Positions 19,724 through 29,233 of a stretch of 64,000 bases of DNA are shown one piece after another (position 1 is the stretch's first letter; each line of letters opens with the position of its first letter). A program made the translations under genes and the position numbers. A model generated the notes under the pieces. It was not told the origin of the DNA. It ran no database searches and saw only the letters and a program-made list of their open reading frames with translations. This DNA comes from G965216255 sp965216255. Its GTDB lineage: Bacteria > Bacteroidota > Rhodothermia > Rhodothermales > Bin80. The stretch spans positions 1,674,001-1,738,000 of the forward strand of contig OZ244148.1 in the NCBI GenBank assembly GCA_965216255.1, read 5' to 3'.

Positions 19724-20563
19724 ATGGATCGGCAGGATAGGCTCCGCGTTGCCGCCATCCAGATGTGTTCGCGGCAGGACCGGGCAGAAAACCTTGCGCT
19801 GGCAGAATCGCTGCTGCTCGAAGCCGCAAGACGCGGCGCCGAGATCGTGGCCCTGCCGGAGAATTTCTCGTTTCTGGACCGTGAGGGAGACAAAATTGGC
19901 GTCATGGAGGACTTGGATGACGGCCCGAGCATACGGCTTCTGCGCAGCATAGCCACCGCACACGGCATGGTCATAGTGGGCGGAAGCCTCCCGCTAAGTG
20001 CCGACGGCGGCGCTCGGGCTACCAATACCTGCCTCGTCTTCCGGGCAGACGGCTCGATAGGCGCCCGCTATGACAAAATTCATCTTTTCGATATCGCACT
20101 GGATGCCGCACACTCCTTCCAGGAAAGCCGCCATATCGCTCCCGGGGACAACCTGGTTACGTTCGACAGCTTTGGCCACACCATGGGGCTGAGCATCTGC
20201 TACGACGTCCGCTTCCCGGAGCTCTACCGAAATCTTGTAATGCGCGGTGCGGAAGTATTCTTCGTCCCGTCCGCATTTACCATGCAAACGGGGCGCGATC
20301 ACTGGGCCGCACTGCTTCGCGCACGCGCCATCGAGAATCTGTGCTACGTGGTAGCGCCCGCCCAGTGGGGCCGGCACAACAGCCGCCGTGAAAGCCATGG
20401 CCGCGCACTTATCATCGACCCCTGGGGCCAGACACTGGCGCAGGCCCCGGACCGAAATTGCGTTATCGTGGCTGATCTCGATTTTGCCTACCTGCGGGAT
20501 ATCCGGCGGCGCCTCCCCTGCCTCGACCATGCCCGCGTGCTTGGACTGGCAGAGACACTATAG
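19724..20563 (+). CDS. Carbon-nitrogen hydrolase (nitrilase superfamily, Nit1/omega-amidase-like)
   Basis: A 279-residue nitrilase-fold amidase. The Glu-Lys-Cys catalytic triad is seen in ALPENFSF, RYDKIHLFDI and LSICYDVRFPELYR. The family at this length includes deaminated glutathione amidase and omega-amidase, which repair or recycle small amides in the cytoplasm. It starts 100 bp after the isomerase, in the same direction, and may be co-transcribed with it, but it is not an obvious member of the sugar pathway. Intact. Confidence 0.9.
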   Translation: MDRQDRLRVAAIQMCSRQDRAENLALAESLLLEAARRGAEIVALPENFSFLDREGDKIGVMEDLDDGPSIRLLRSIATAHGMVIVGGSLPLSADGGARATNTCLVFRADGSIGARYDKIHLFDIALDAAHSFQESRHIAPGDNLVTFDSFGHTMGLSICYDVRFPELYRNLVMRGAEVFFVPSAFTMQTGRDHWAALLRARAIENLCYVVAPAQWGRHNSRRESHGRALIIDPWGQTLAQAPDRNCVIVADLDFAYLRDIRRRLPCLDHARVLGLAETL

Positions 20564-20636
20564 CGCCGGTCCCGCGAAAGGACTCCGGGCAACCGACGTC
20601 TCTGTATCCATGCATCCGCCCTTGCCCCCTCCCATC

Positions 20637-21490
20637 ATGCCCTCCCGCCGGAGCCTCTTCGCACTGCTCTTCTTCGCTGCCTTCCCGGCATTTGGCTAGG
20701 ACTCCGCCATTACGGAAATCAGCTCCGCAGGTATCGTGCTGCGCGGCATCGGCCCGGCATTTACGTCTGGACGCATTGCGGACATCGCCTCCATCCCGAG
20801 GATCCCAGCCTCTGGTACGTCGCTGTTGGGTCCGGCGGCGTATGGAAGACCCTGAATGCCGGCACCACGTGGGAATCGCTCTTTGACGACCAGGGCTCGT
20901 AATCCATCGGCGCCGTCACGCTGGATCCCGGGAACCCGCATACAGTATGGGTCGGGACCGGAGAGAATGTTCGAGGTCTCCATGTTGGCTGCGGCAACGG
21001 CATTTACCGCAGCGACAACGGGGGCGGGAGCTGGACCAACATGGGACTGAGGGACGGCGAGCACATCTCACGAATCACCGTGCACCCCGCGAATTCGGAC
21101 TCGGACATCGTACGGAGTGGCAGCGCAGGCCCCCTCTGGCGCTCCGGTGGGGAGCGCGGGCTGTACAAGACCGTAGATGGCGGCGCAATCTGGCAGAAGA
21201 CACTGGACACCGAAGTGTGGGTGGGCGTCTCGGACGTGATGACGGGTCCGGCCAACCCGGACATACTGTATGCCGCCGCCTGGCGGCGCCTCCGCACCGA
21301 GGCCGCCTACATAGGCGGCTGTCCGGGCTCCGGCATCCACCGGAGCCCGGACGGTGCCATTACGTGGCATCCCTCGAATACGGCCCAACCAGGATCGAAT
21401 CTGGGCAAGATTGGCCTCGCCATCAGCCGTCATTACCCGGACTACGTCGATGCTGCCATTGAACTGGACCGGACATCGATCGATAGATAG
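20637..21490 (+). pseudogene. VPS10/BNR-propeller secreted protein, broken and truncated
   Basis: The start (20637) gives a signal peptide ending AFPAFG, then an in-frame TAG at 20697. Continuing through several frame changes, recognisable sortilin/BNR propeller repeats follow: SGRIADIAS, VAVGSGGVWKTLNAGTTWESLF, VWVGTGENV, NGIYRSDNGGGSWTNMG and GLYKTVDGGAIWQKTL. A further stop lies near 20900. The sequence stops matching at ELDRTSIDR (21490), where full-length relatives continue for several hundred residues, and the broken ISNCY copy begins about 130 bp later. It was probably an exported glycan- or peptide-binding protein. Confidence 0.83.
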
Positions 21491-21621
21491 TGCTTGTACG
21501 AAAATACTTTAATTCTAAAGAAACAATTGGTTATATCTTGCCATTGGCGGTGAATCTGAGGGACGTATAGCCGATTTGGGCGTTTAAGAACGCAAAACAG
21601 CTCACATTCGCCAGGGAAACC

Positions 21622-23029
21622 ATGCGCAAGATTGTCCCAGAGTGCCGTGCACTCGACAGTACGCCGATCAAGGAGATTGCCATAGACCCGAGAATGCGCC
21701 ACGACATGAGTGCGGTGCTCAGCAGTGCGTCTACTGCAAGGCGGAATCCCGTGCCGCCTTGTTCACGATTCTGGAGGCGCACTTTCAGCCGGGTACACGC
21801 AGAGATGTCGGGCGACCGGGCATGGATCTATGGCGCGTCATCGTGTTTGCGATAGTCAAGCAGTGCCTGGATCTGGACTACGATGCTTTGTTGTACCGGG
21901 CGAACAACGATCTCTTGCTGCGGGAGCTCTTGGGGCACGGCGGGGCCGCCATTGACGAGGTGAAGTACAGCAGACAGCACCTGGTGGACAACGTGCAGCT
22001 ATTGACGCCAGAGCTGGTCCTGGAGGTGATCCATTTGATAGTGCGGACGGGGCACAAGGTGGCTGGAAAAAAGTCTGGGGCCGCGCTAGGCGATCGCTGC
22101 GATTCCAGGGTGGTTAAGACGCATGTGCACTATCCCACCGATGTGGGTCTGTGCTGGGATGCACTTCGTGGTCTAATACGTGTGAGTGCATGCTCGGCTG
22201 CGGCATTCGCTCTTCCGGGCTGGCGCAAGCATGCGCATCGCACGCGGAAGGTATACCAGGCCTTCAGCCGGGTGCGGACGGCCCCGCGCTACCGCCAGAA
22301 TCCGAAAGGAGTGAAGGCGTACTTGCGCCAGTGCACACAGACTGCAGCACGTACGCTGTTAAATGCCTTGGCCACGGCGCAGAAATCGGCGGCGGCGCGA
22401 ACGGATATCGCGTATTACTTGCACTATGTGGACTTGTTGGTGGATCAAATCCGGCGTCGCATCCTCTTGGGCGAGCAGATTCCACATGCGCAGAAAGTGT
22501 TTTCCATCCACAAGCCACATACGCGTTGGATCAGCAAAGGCAAGGCGGGCGTGCTGGCCGAGCTGGGCCTTCCGGTCGCACTCGTAGAAGATGAGCACCG
22601 GTTGGCTTATCACATCCTGTGGGACACGTCGGATATAGAGGTGGCGGTAGCGATCATTGACGCGGTGCAGGCGGCTTTTCCAGCGTTCAATGCGTGCAGT
22701 TTTGACCGGGGCTTTCATAGCTTGAAGAATCGAGAAGCACTGGATACTCGGCTGGCGCTCAATGCGCTTCCGAAGAAGGGCAAGCTTTCTCTGGCGGAGC
22801 GTGCGCGGGAGCGCGCCCCTGCGTTCAAGGCAGCGCAGCGGCAGCACCCGGCCATCGAGTCGTATCTGGCCAATTTCGGACTTCGGGGTGGTGGCGGCAG
22901 AAGAGACCGGAGAACTTCGTGCTGATGGTGAGCCTGTCCGTGCTGGCGGTCAACGTGCACCGGCTGGGCTGTCTGGTGCGCGACCAGGAACGGGCACGAA
23001 TAAGGCGTCGGCGAACGCGCGCGGCGTAG
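21622..23029 (+). pseudogene. ISNCY-type transposase, second copy with two frameshifts
   Basis: It starts MRKIVPECRALDSTPIKEIA at 21622, homologous to the intact copy at 1494. The frame changes near 21715, then runs through HVHYPTDVGLCWDALRGL and SFDRGFHSLKN. It changes again near 22890 before the C-terminal block FVLMVSLSVLAVNVHRLGC, ending at 23029. It therefore cannot make a full transposase. Its arrival probably truncated the VPS10-type gene on its left. It is clearly a different subtype from the 1494 copy, not a recent duplicate. Confidence 0.82.
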
Positions 23030-23972
23030 GCCCGCTACCACCTCGCAGAAAGGTCCCAATCGCAGGCCCCAAGGGACACGTATGCCCTCCCGATAGGAAC
23101 ACAACGCCCTTCGAGCCGCAAACTGTCTGTGCGCGCACGCAAGAGACGCCAGCATGGCCGAAACACTCGAAGCGGACCGTCAACGAACTCAAAAAACGAC
23201 CGTGCCTGCGTATTCAATGCCGAAAGAAGAGAGTATTCGCTCAATCATTACCTAACGCCGACAGGAACGCGAGCCACATGTCCGCTGGCACTTCGAGCCG
23301 CCAGGGGCTTTGGTAGACAGGTTGCATGCGTCCGCGCGTTGCCCACGTGCCCGCCGAGTCCATCCAAAAGACAGGCGGTGCGCCACCCCGTTCGGCCTCC
23401 AGGCGACGCAGGACATGGTGAGGCACACCGTGGAAGTGTATTCGTTCGCGGCGTTTGTCGAACGGAAGTGTTGGCGGCCCTTCGGCAAGGACAGGTCGCC
23501 GGGGCCGATTTCGGATTGCCATCGCAGCTGCCCGCCTAGGGCCGCGATGGCGAACCCGACCAAGCCCTCGGAGGACTCCTCGAAAGCGAGCAGGTTTTGC
23601 ACCTGACACCTTGCCGATAGCCCGCTGCGCGGCTGAAGCGGAACATCGGCCGCCACGCGGCTTACCCAAGCGGTCCCCACTTGGAATTGCGGAAGTGCAG
23701 ATCGCATTGGCCGGGTCGAGACATGATTACGTTGGGTAGCACGGATGAAGGAGACTTGCAGGCTTCAGCCGGGGATATGCCTCGAATCGCTTCCGTGGCT
23801 ATTTTTCGGTGGAATGCTTAATGTTCTGCGTCCCAACGCGCTTCGTCAAGCGCAGTCAGCATGTCCGCGCGAGGCGATCTCGCCGCGGACGGCGGCGCCC
23901 GGGTCCGTAACTTCGAGGAACCGGGCATGGACGAAGCTTGACCTCCCGCCCGGGCTCCGGATATTTTGAAGC
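23030..23972. other. 0.94-kb stretch without a recognisable gene
   Basis: Overlapping frames of 74-151 codons occur on both strands (longest on the minus strand, 23252-23707), but none carries a motif I recognise. It lies between a dead transposase and a toxin-antitoxin pair and is probably decayed. Confidence 0.45.
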
Positions 23973-24200
23973 ATGGACCAATTGGAACGCATCACGCTGG
24001 AGCCGGGCAAGAGAGCCGGGAAGCCGTGCATTCGGGGACTCCGGATCACGGTGTACGATGTGCTTGAGTACCTGGCTTCCGGGATGACTGAAGTGGAGAT
24101 CCTGACGGATTTCCCTGAGTTGGAGCCCGAAGACATCCGGGCGGCGCTGGCGTTCGCTGCGGCGCGAGAGCGCAGGCTCGTTTCGATCCCGCCCGGGTGA
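23973..24200 (+). CDS. DUF433 antitoxin-like protein
   Basis: A 75-residue protein with the DUF433 core: ITLEPGKRAGKPCIRGLRIT (helix-turn-helix-like) followed by VYDVLEYLASGMTEVEILTDFP and EDIRAALAFAAARE. DUF433 proteins are the antitoxin partners of PIN-like DUF5615 toxins. The stop overlaps the toxin start by 4 bp (positions 24197-24200), the usual arrangement for co-translation. It is intact although its partner is truncated. Confidence 0.88.
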   Translation: MDQLERITLEPGKRAGKPCIRGLRITVYDVLEYLASGMTEVEILTDFPELEPEDIRAALAFAAARERRLVSIPPG

Positions 24201-24382
24201 AGCTCCTCTTCGACGAGAACGTCTCCCCGCGTCTCGCAGCCGCCCTGTCGGACGAGTTTCCGGGGTCCGTCCACATTCGCGACATCGGGTTGGCCCGAGC
24301 GAGCGACGCCGCCATCTGGATTTACGCCCGGGAGCACGGTCTCGCGATTCTCTCGAAGGACTCGGATTTCATCGATAGATAG
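24197..24382 (+). pseudogene. DUF5615 PIN-like toxin, C-terminally truncated
   Basis: The reading frame begins MKLLFDENVSPRLAAALSDE and keeps the acidic PIN-like residues (DEN, DAAIW, SKDSDF). It stops after FIDR at 61 residues, where family members continue for about 40-55 more, including a conserved IRLGN block. The break lies in a short GATA-type repeat, about 10 bp from the 3' end of a group II intron on the opposite strand. The toxin was probably inactivated by that insertion or a linked deletion; the antitoxin remains. Confidence 0.8.
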
Positions 24383-24392
24383 ATAGATAGGG

Positions 24393-25982
24393 ATAGGGTG
24401 GGGGCCTCACGGCCCCCACCCTCCCACACCACCGTGCGCACGGGTCCGTACACGGCGGTTCAATGGACTTGAGCAAACCGACTTGGGTGCCAGGGCCACC
24501 AGGCCGCTACGTGCCGGGAGTTCGGGTTCGGGTTGCGCCGTGCGAACTTCGGTCCCTTCCCCATGGGCACCGCCGGATTCACCGGGGCTATCCCACGTAA
24601 AAGGCAGCGTTAGCTGGATTTTCTGCCGCATTGCTCGCATGAGCCTGCCGTCCTACTATCCCTGTCCATTGTTCGGACCTTCGTCGGCTAAGCCGACTGT
24701 CGGGTCGGAGGAGGCGCCCCGAAGGGCTAACCTCCGTCCGCCGCTCAAACGGCCCTTACGGTTTTCCCGTAAGCCGCTTTCACAAAGGTGTCTCGTCGAA
24801 GGTTCAAGGAAGGAATCAATGAAGTCAAGCGTACAAGACCGTACTCCGCGCACAGCCTGCGTGTCGGAAGTTGTTGCCAGCCCGCGTTACGCCAGCGTTT
24901 GTGTCGCTGCGACCATATGCGTCGCTCGATCCAGCGATCGAGCCGGTTGAAGAGTCTGCGCACGTGAGCCCTGCAATAGTATTGGCCCCATCCGCGAATG
25001 ACCGGATTGATCTGCGCAATCAGCTGCTGTGTGGATACCGGAGCCGCTCGGCGCGTGCGCCGTCGGATCTGGTCCTGGAAACGCTTGACGGACTTCTCCC
25101 TCGGAATAGCGTAGAGATCGCCCCTACGCACCCCACTTCTGATCTGTGCGGCAGACAGCCGCAAGGGCCGGCTTCCACGCTTGATCTTGTACCCCAACTA
25201 CTCGAAGCCATACTTGATATGGACGATCCGGGTCTTTTTGAGGTTCAGGGTTACGCCCAACGTCTTCAACAGCTTCTCAGCGACCGCTAAGACCGCACGA
25301 GCTTTGCTGGCCGAGCTACACGTGATGACCCAGTCATCCGCGTAACGGGTCAACTGATACCCGCGATGCCGCATCTCCCGATCAAACGGAGTCAACAGAA
25401 TGTTACTCAACAAGGGAGAGATCACCCCGCCTTGCGGGGTGCCGTGCGTCGTCGCTACGCGCTTGCCTTCTACTACACACCCGGCCTTGAGCATCTGCTT
25501 GAGCAGGCCCAAGATGCGACCATCCGATACACGCTGCTGAACTAGTGCAATCAGCTTGTCATGATCGACCGATCCGAAAAAGTCTTTCAGATCCGCATCC
25601 ACCACCCACCTGCTGCCCGCGTTTAGCTCTCTCCACACCTTGCGAAGTGCATCCCGTGTGGATCTCCCTTTCCGGTACCCGAAGCTGGCTGCATCGAATA
25701 CTGGCTCGAAGATCGGTTCCAACCGATTCAGTATCGCTTGCTGGACTACCCGATCGTAAATCGTCGGGATTCCCTGGGTGCGGTACGCCCCCGGCTGGCC
25801 CGCCTTGGGAATACGGTGCGCGCGGACCGGCTGGGGCGTGTAGGTGCCGTCTTTGAGCTCCTGATGCATACGCTCCAGGTTCGCTTCAAGCGATCCTCGA
25901 ACGTCTTCAGGGTCTCTCCATCCACACCGCCCGCCCCCCGTCCTTGCTTCACCTTCTTCCAGGCCAACTCCAGATTCGTTGG
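24393..25982 (-). mobile_element. Group II intron F, 3' part containing the intron-encoded protein
   Basis: At the 3' end a domain V is visible at about 24429-24461 (minus strand CCGCCGTGTACGG and CCGTGCGCACGGTGG strands). A strong GC hairpin, domain VI, follows (GTGGGGGCC/GGCCCCCAC), ending near 24393 in CCTAT. The whole 3' segment is repeated at 30679-30991 with about 97% identity by eye. The reverse transcriptase pseudogene occupies the right part. The 5' part of this intron is not to its right; instead intron G and then DUF5131 follow, so a rearrangement has joined unrelated pieces. Confidence 0.8.
24745..25980 (-). pseudogene. ltrA: Group II intron reverse transcriptase/maturase, degraded
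   Basis: From right to left on the minus strand: an N-terminal piece (NLELAWKKVKQGRGAGGVDG), a frameshift near 25890, then the finger-palm core with PKAGQPGAYRTQGIPTIYDR, FGYRKGRSTRDAL, HGTPQGGVISPLLSNILL and the catalytic YADD. An in-frame TAG at 25198-25200 falls inside the expected EFLGYKI. After it the maturase X domain continues (INPVIRGWGQYY, then RLDRWIERRIW). The first 20-50 residues are cut off at 25983 by intron G. It therefore cannot make an active maturase now, though YADD itself is intact. Confidence 0.88.
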
Positions 25983-26662
25983 GTAGCCCGGGGGAATCCC
26001 ACCCCCAAGCCCCCACAGAACCGTACGTGAGACTCTCGCCTCATACGGCTCTTCTCGGCCCTCCCGGCTACCAATCCAGCCAGCAGCTAGGCCCTTGTTT
26101 CTTGAGCGAGGTCCTCCCGCCTTGCGGTTGCCCCGCTCCTTCCACCGACCGAGTCGGCCCCTTCGCTCCAGTTCCATTACAGAACCTTCATCACTACTAC
26201 GAGCCGATCCGCCCCCGTGGAGCGCATTGGTACTCAATCGCTCGCGGGTTCTCCGCTTGCGAGTCTCCCTTAGCATCGCCCCGACAGGTTCCCACGTTCC
26301 GCATTTAGGCCCAGACCATATTCTCGCCGCCTGTATGCCGGATGCCGATCGGGCCATAAACAGGCACCTCCCGATCTTGTCCCGGAGCAGAGATGAGACC
26401 CCGGTTTTGACATCGTCCAAGTACTTTCGACACTTCGTCAGCGGTTCACTTGCGATCGACTCTATGGCCCATACCTGACAGAGTCATTGCTCCGCCTTTT
26501 CCGGACTCGCTCACTACCGAACCCTTAAGGTTAAGCAGCAGCCGGTGGTTTGCAGCCTCCGCCTGCACAGCGGCTGCGGGGGGCCTTCCCCCATCCTAAA
26601 TGCAGTTACGCAACACTCAAGCTATGTTAAAGAACAACACCTGCGTGCCACTCGTGGCACAC
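25983..26662 (-). mobile_element. ORF-less group II intron G between DUF5131 and the RT pseudogene
   Basis: The minus strand begins GTGTGCC at 26662, directly after the coding sequence of DUF5131 (ending in LTQPLTWRR). It ends CCGGGCTAC at 25983, directly before the RT reading frame. Domain V is clear at about 26019-26053 (GAGCCGTATGAGG and CTCACGTACGGTTC strands). Length is 680 nt and no reverse transcriptase lies inside. The two flanking coding sequences belong to different genes, so either the intron copies recombined or one exon was lost. The 5' end is by motif only; no empty site is in the window. Confidence 0.72.
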
Positions 26663-26865
26663 CTCCGCCAGGTCAGCGGCTGGGTTAGCAGATGTCTATG
26701 CATTCGAACGGCAATGCCATCACGGTATTTCTCCACTCCCATCCCCTTCAAGCGCCGGGACATGCGCTCAGCGTCGCAGAACCTGCAACCGTGGCTGGTC
26801 TTGGTGCAGCCGGTGACCGGATTCCAGGTCATCTCATTCCACTCAATTGCGGAGAAGCCAGACAC
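26663..26865 (-). pseudogene. DUF5131 (phage Gp37/Gp68-like) protein, 5' exon only
   Basis: Starting from a GTG at 26865, the frame reads SAIEWNEMTWNPVTGCTKTS and then HGCRFCDAERMSRRLKGMG, the three-Cys motif of the Gp37/Gp68 (DUF5131) family. The match ends at about residue 67, where the GTGTGCC 5' end of a group II intron begins; family members are about 200-300 residues. The rest of the gene is absent. It starts 3 bp after the stop of the TcmP gene, the standard two-gene arrangement of this family. Confidence 0.82.
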
Positions 26866-26868
26866 GTC

Positions 26869-27774
26869 CTATCTGTTATTCATTTCAATTACATGAGCAG
26901 CAACGTCCTTCGCCAACCTGGCACCTGCTGAATTTCCAGCACAGAAAATGAATTCGTAAAGCGCTACACCCCGAGAATTCCGCAGCCGGACTGACTGCGC
27001 CAGAAATCGTCTGCCGAAGAGACCGGACAGCCGGTCCTTGTAAATCCCCAGTAGCCCCTCAACGCCTGGAGCTCTCTCGTAATCAGCATTGCCAAATAGC
27101 TCTGCTTGGTAAGGCACCGAGTACAGTTCTTCCCAACTGGGATTCCCGTAAACGGTTGTCAAACGTTCGGCCCAGGCGGGACTGATCTCCTCGGGTGATT
27201 GCTTCCGTGGAAAAATACGGGCGAGGGCCCCCACCGGAAACAGAATCCAAGTATCAAGTGCGTCAAGGCTTGCAATCCGCTCTACTGTCGACCACTTGAC
27301 GCTGAGCCCGAAGGGGTCCAGAAACAGGACTCCGCGAGTGGAGCGCCAATCACGCTGCAGATTCCTAAGTAATCTATTTGCGTCACCGGCATAAACGTAG
27401 ATTCTACGGTAGGCGTGACTTAGCTGTAGTTCGTCCAGAGCTTGAAGGCGCTCGTCGTCAATCTCGATGAAGACAAGTTCATCGAAGCTCCTGTTCATAA
27501 TCCCGATCGCGATTTGGGCTGATCTCACCACAAATTCACGATAGTCCGCCAATTTCGGGTCCTCATGCCAGCAGCCCAGGTCGATTCCTCCGGTCCCGGC
27601 AAAGGCATCGACATAGATCAATCTGACCGGCTCGCCTTTCATCGCAGTTGTGTAGGAGTCCAGATATCGCCTCAGGATTTCAAGCTTCTCTTCCGTCCAG
27701 CCACGGCCACAGCTCGGAGGTCCCGCATCATTTATTGATCCTTCCGTTCGACGGTTTACTGGCAACTGCTTCAC
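26869..27774 (-). CDS. tcmP: Three-Cys-motif partner protein TcmP
   Basis: A protein of about 300 residues matching the TcmP family, which is defined by genomic pairing with three-Cys (Gp37/Gp68-type) proteins. Seen here: RGWTEEKLEILRRYLDSY, VDAFAGTGGID (an SAM-methyltransferase-like glycine motif), FIEIDDERLQAL and LFLDPFGLSVKW. The most upstream start is a GTG at 27774; a later start near residue 20 is possible. The function is not established; phage-linked, modification or defence roles have been suggested for such pairs. Its partner gene is truncated by a group II intron, so the system is probably inactive. Confidence 0.85.
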   Translation of the reverse strand: MKQLPVNRRTEGSINDAGPPSCGRGWTEEKLEILRRYLDSYTTAMKGEPVRLIYVDAFAGTGGIDLGCWHEDPKLADYREFVVRSAQIAIGIMNRSFDELVFIEIDDERLQALDELQLSHAYRRIYVYAGDANRLLRNLQRDWRSTRGVLFLDPFGLSVKWSTVERIASLDALDTWILFPVGALARIFPRKQSPEEISPAWAERLTTVYGNPSWEELYSVPYQAELFGNADYERAPGVEGLLGIYKDRLSGLFGRRFLAQSVRLRNSRGVALYEFIFCAGNSAGARLAKDVAAHVIEMNNR

Positions 27775-28158
27775 TTCGCTACAAGAGGATGTTCAATTTC
27801 TATCGCGGAAAATCCTGCTTATGGCAATGTGCTAAGGACATGGCTTGGCACATATTTTGTCGATGCTTTATAACAGGCTCGATAGTCGGCGCCTTAGAAG
27901 AGATCCCAATGCAGGAATACCGATGTAAGTACCGGTATCGGTAGTCATGCTGAAGCCCCTACCGCAATTCCTGTTCCCTTGATCCCGTGATCTGAAGTCG
28001 GCCGAACGTGATGCCGCATAGCTAACGCCCGCTTACGACAAATTCATCGGAGTCGGTTGAGCGAACTGGCCCCGCGTTGGACAACCGGAAGTGTATCCAG
28101 AATCGATCGCTACTGCACTACCAAGCGTAAAATGGTCCAGGCTTCCATGAAGCCATAA
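27775..28158. other. Intergenic region, AT-richer than its surroundings
   Basis: This 384-bp stretch is visibly less GC-rich than its neighbours. It holds no reading frame with a recognisable domain. It should contain the promoter of the minus-strand tcmP gene; no box could be assigned with confidence. Confidence 0.4.
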
Positions 28159-29173
28159 TCACAAGTGCGGCCTGAAAACCGTCTTGATCCCGGCCTTGCC
28201 CCGAAACGTCTCAAACGCGTCCGACCATCCGTCCAGCGAAAACGCATGCGTGATCAGCGGCTCCAGACTCACGGTGCCGTCCGCAAGCAGCCGGATTGCC
28301 CGCAGCCACGACTCGGGCGTGCTGGCGTTGCTGCCCGTAACCACGAGTTCCTTGTAGCAAACCTGGTCCAAGTCCCAAGAAATGGCCTTCCCGAAAAGCC
28401 CGACCTGCACGTAGCGGCCCCGCCGCCTTACAAGCTGAAGTAGCTGCGCCGCAGCTCCGCCGGCGCCCGAGCACTCATAAACTACATCGGCTCCAAGTCC
28501 CTGCTCTGTCAGGTCCTGCACAAGTGGCACGGGATCCACGGTTGAGACGTTTACAATGTGGCTCGCTCCAAGCTGCTCCGCCAGTGCCAGCCTCCTGCTA
28601 TCCGCCTCCGTTCCCAGTACGATGACATGCGCACCTGCAGCTACCAACAGCTGCGACGTCAAGAGGCCAATCGCACCCGGCCCGGCAATGACCGCAGTAT
28701 CGCCTGAGCGAACTGTTGGCGCACACCCTGCACCACGCAAGCGAGCGGCTCCGTCAGCGCTCCCTCCCGGAACGAAATCCCCTCGGGCAATTGGTGCAGG
28801 TTGCGCGCCGGCACAACGAGAAACTCCGCAAAACCGCCGTTTACAGCCGACCCGATGGAAAGGCGCTGCAGACACAGGTTGATATGGCCGGCCCGCAGTA
28901 GCGACAGCGCCCGCAGGTCGAGAAATACGTCTCCGTCGTTACCCGGTCGCCAACTTCAACGCCGCTTTTCGCCGGTCCCAGCTCCACCACTTCACCGGAA
29001 ACCTCGTGGCCCAGCACAACGGGAGGCCTCGAGGCGTATTCATCCAGGTAGATGTGTATATCCGTCTCGCAAATTCCCGCAGCATGAACCTTGAGCAGCA
29101 CCTGCCCCGCCGCTGGCTCCGGCACCGGAATGCCCCTCAGCTCAATGTGCCCGACGCCGGGCGCAACCTTCAT
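28159..29173 (-). pseudogene. Zinc-dependent MDR dehydrogenase (threonine/sorbitol dehydrogenase-like), two frameshifts
   Basis: The N-terminal piece has GICETDIHIY, GHEVSGEVVELG and the structural zinc cluster CGRCRYC. The frame is lost near 28895: one C is missing, and restoring it gives RAGHINLCLQR. The middle part then reads SAVNGGFAEFLVVPARN and GALTEPLACVVQGV in the third frame. A second shift near 28735 leads to SGDTAVIAGPGAIGLL and the rest of the Rossmann domain. It lies 60 bp after the aldolase pseudogene in the same direction, so the two once formed a threonine or beta-hydroxy-amino-acid catabolic operon. Confidence 0.85.
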
Positions 29174-29233
29174 TACGGCATCCATGGCACCGTCCCGCGA
29201 GGCTTGTTCAAAATCTGGCCCAAGATACGGAAC

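Noticed and set aside
24745..25980. Reverse transcriptase as part of a diversity-generating retroelement or retron
   Set aside because: The RT is followed by a maturase X domain and by intron domains V and VI; no template/variable repeat pair or msr/msd-like RNA was seen.
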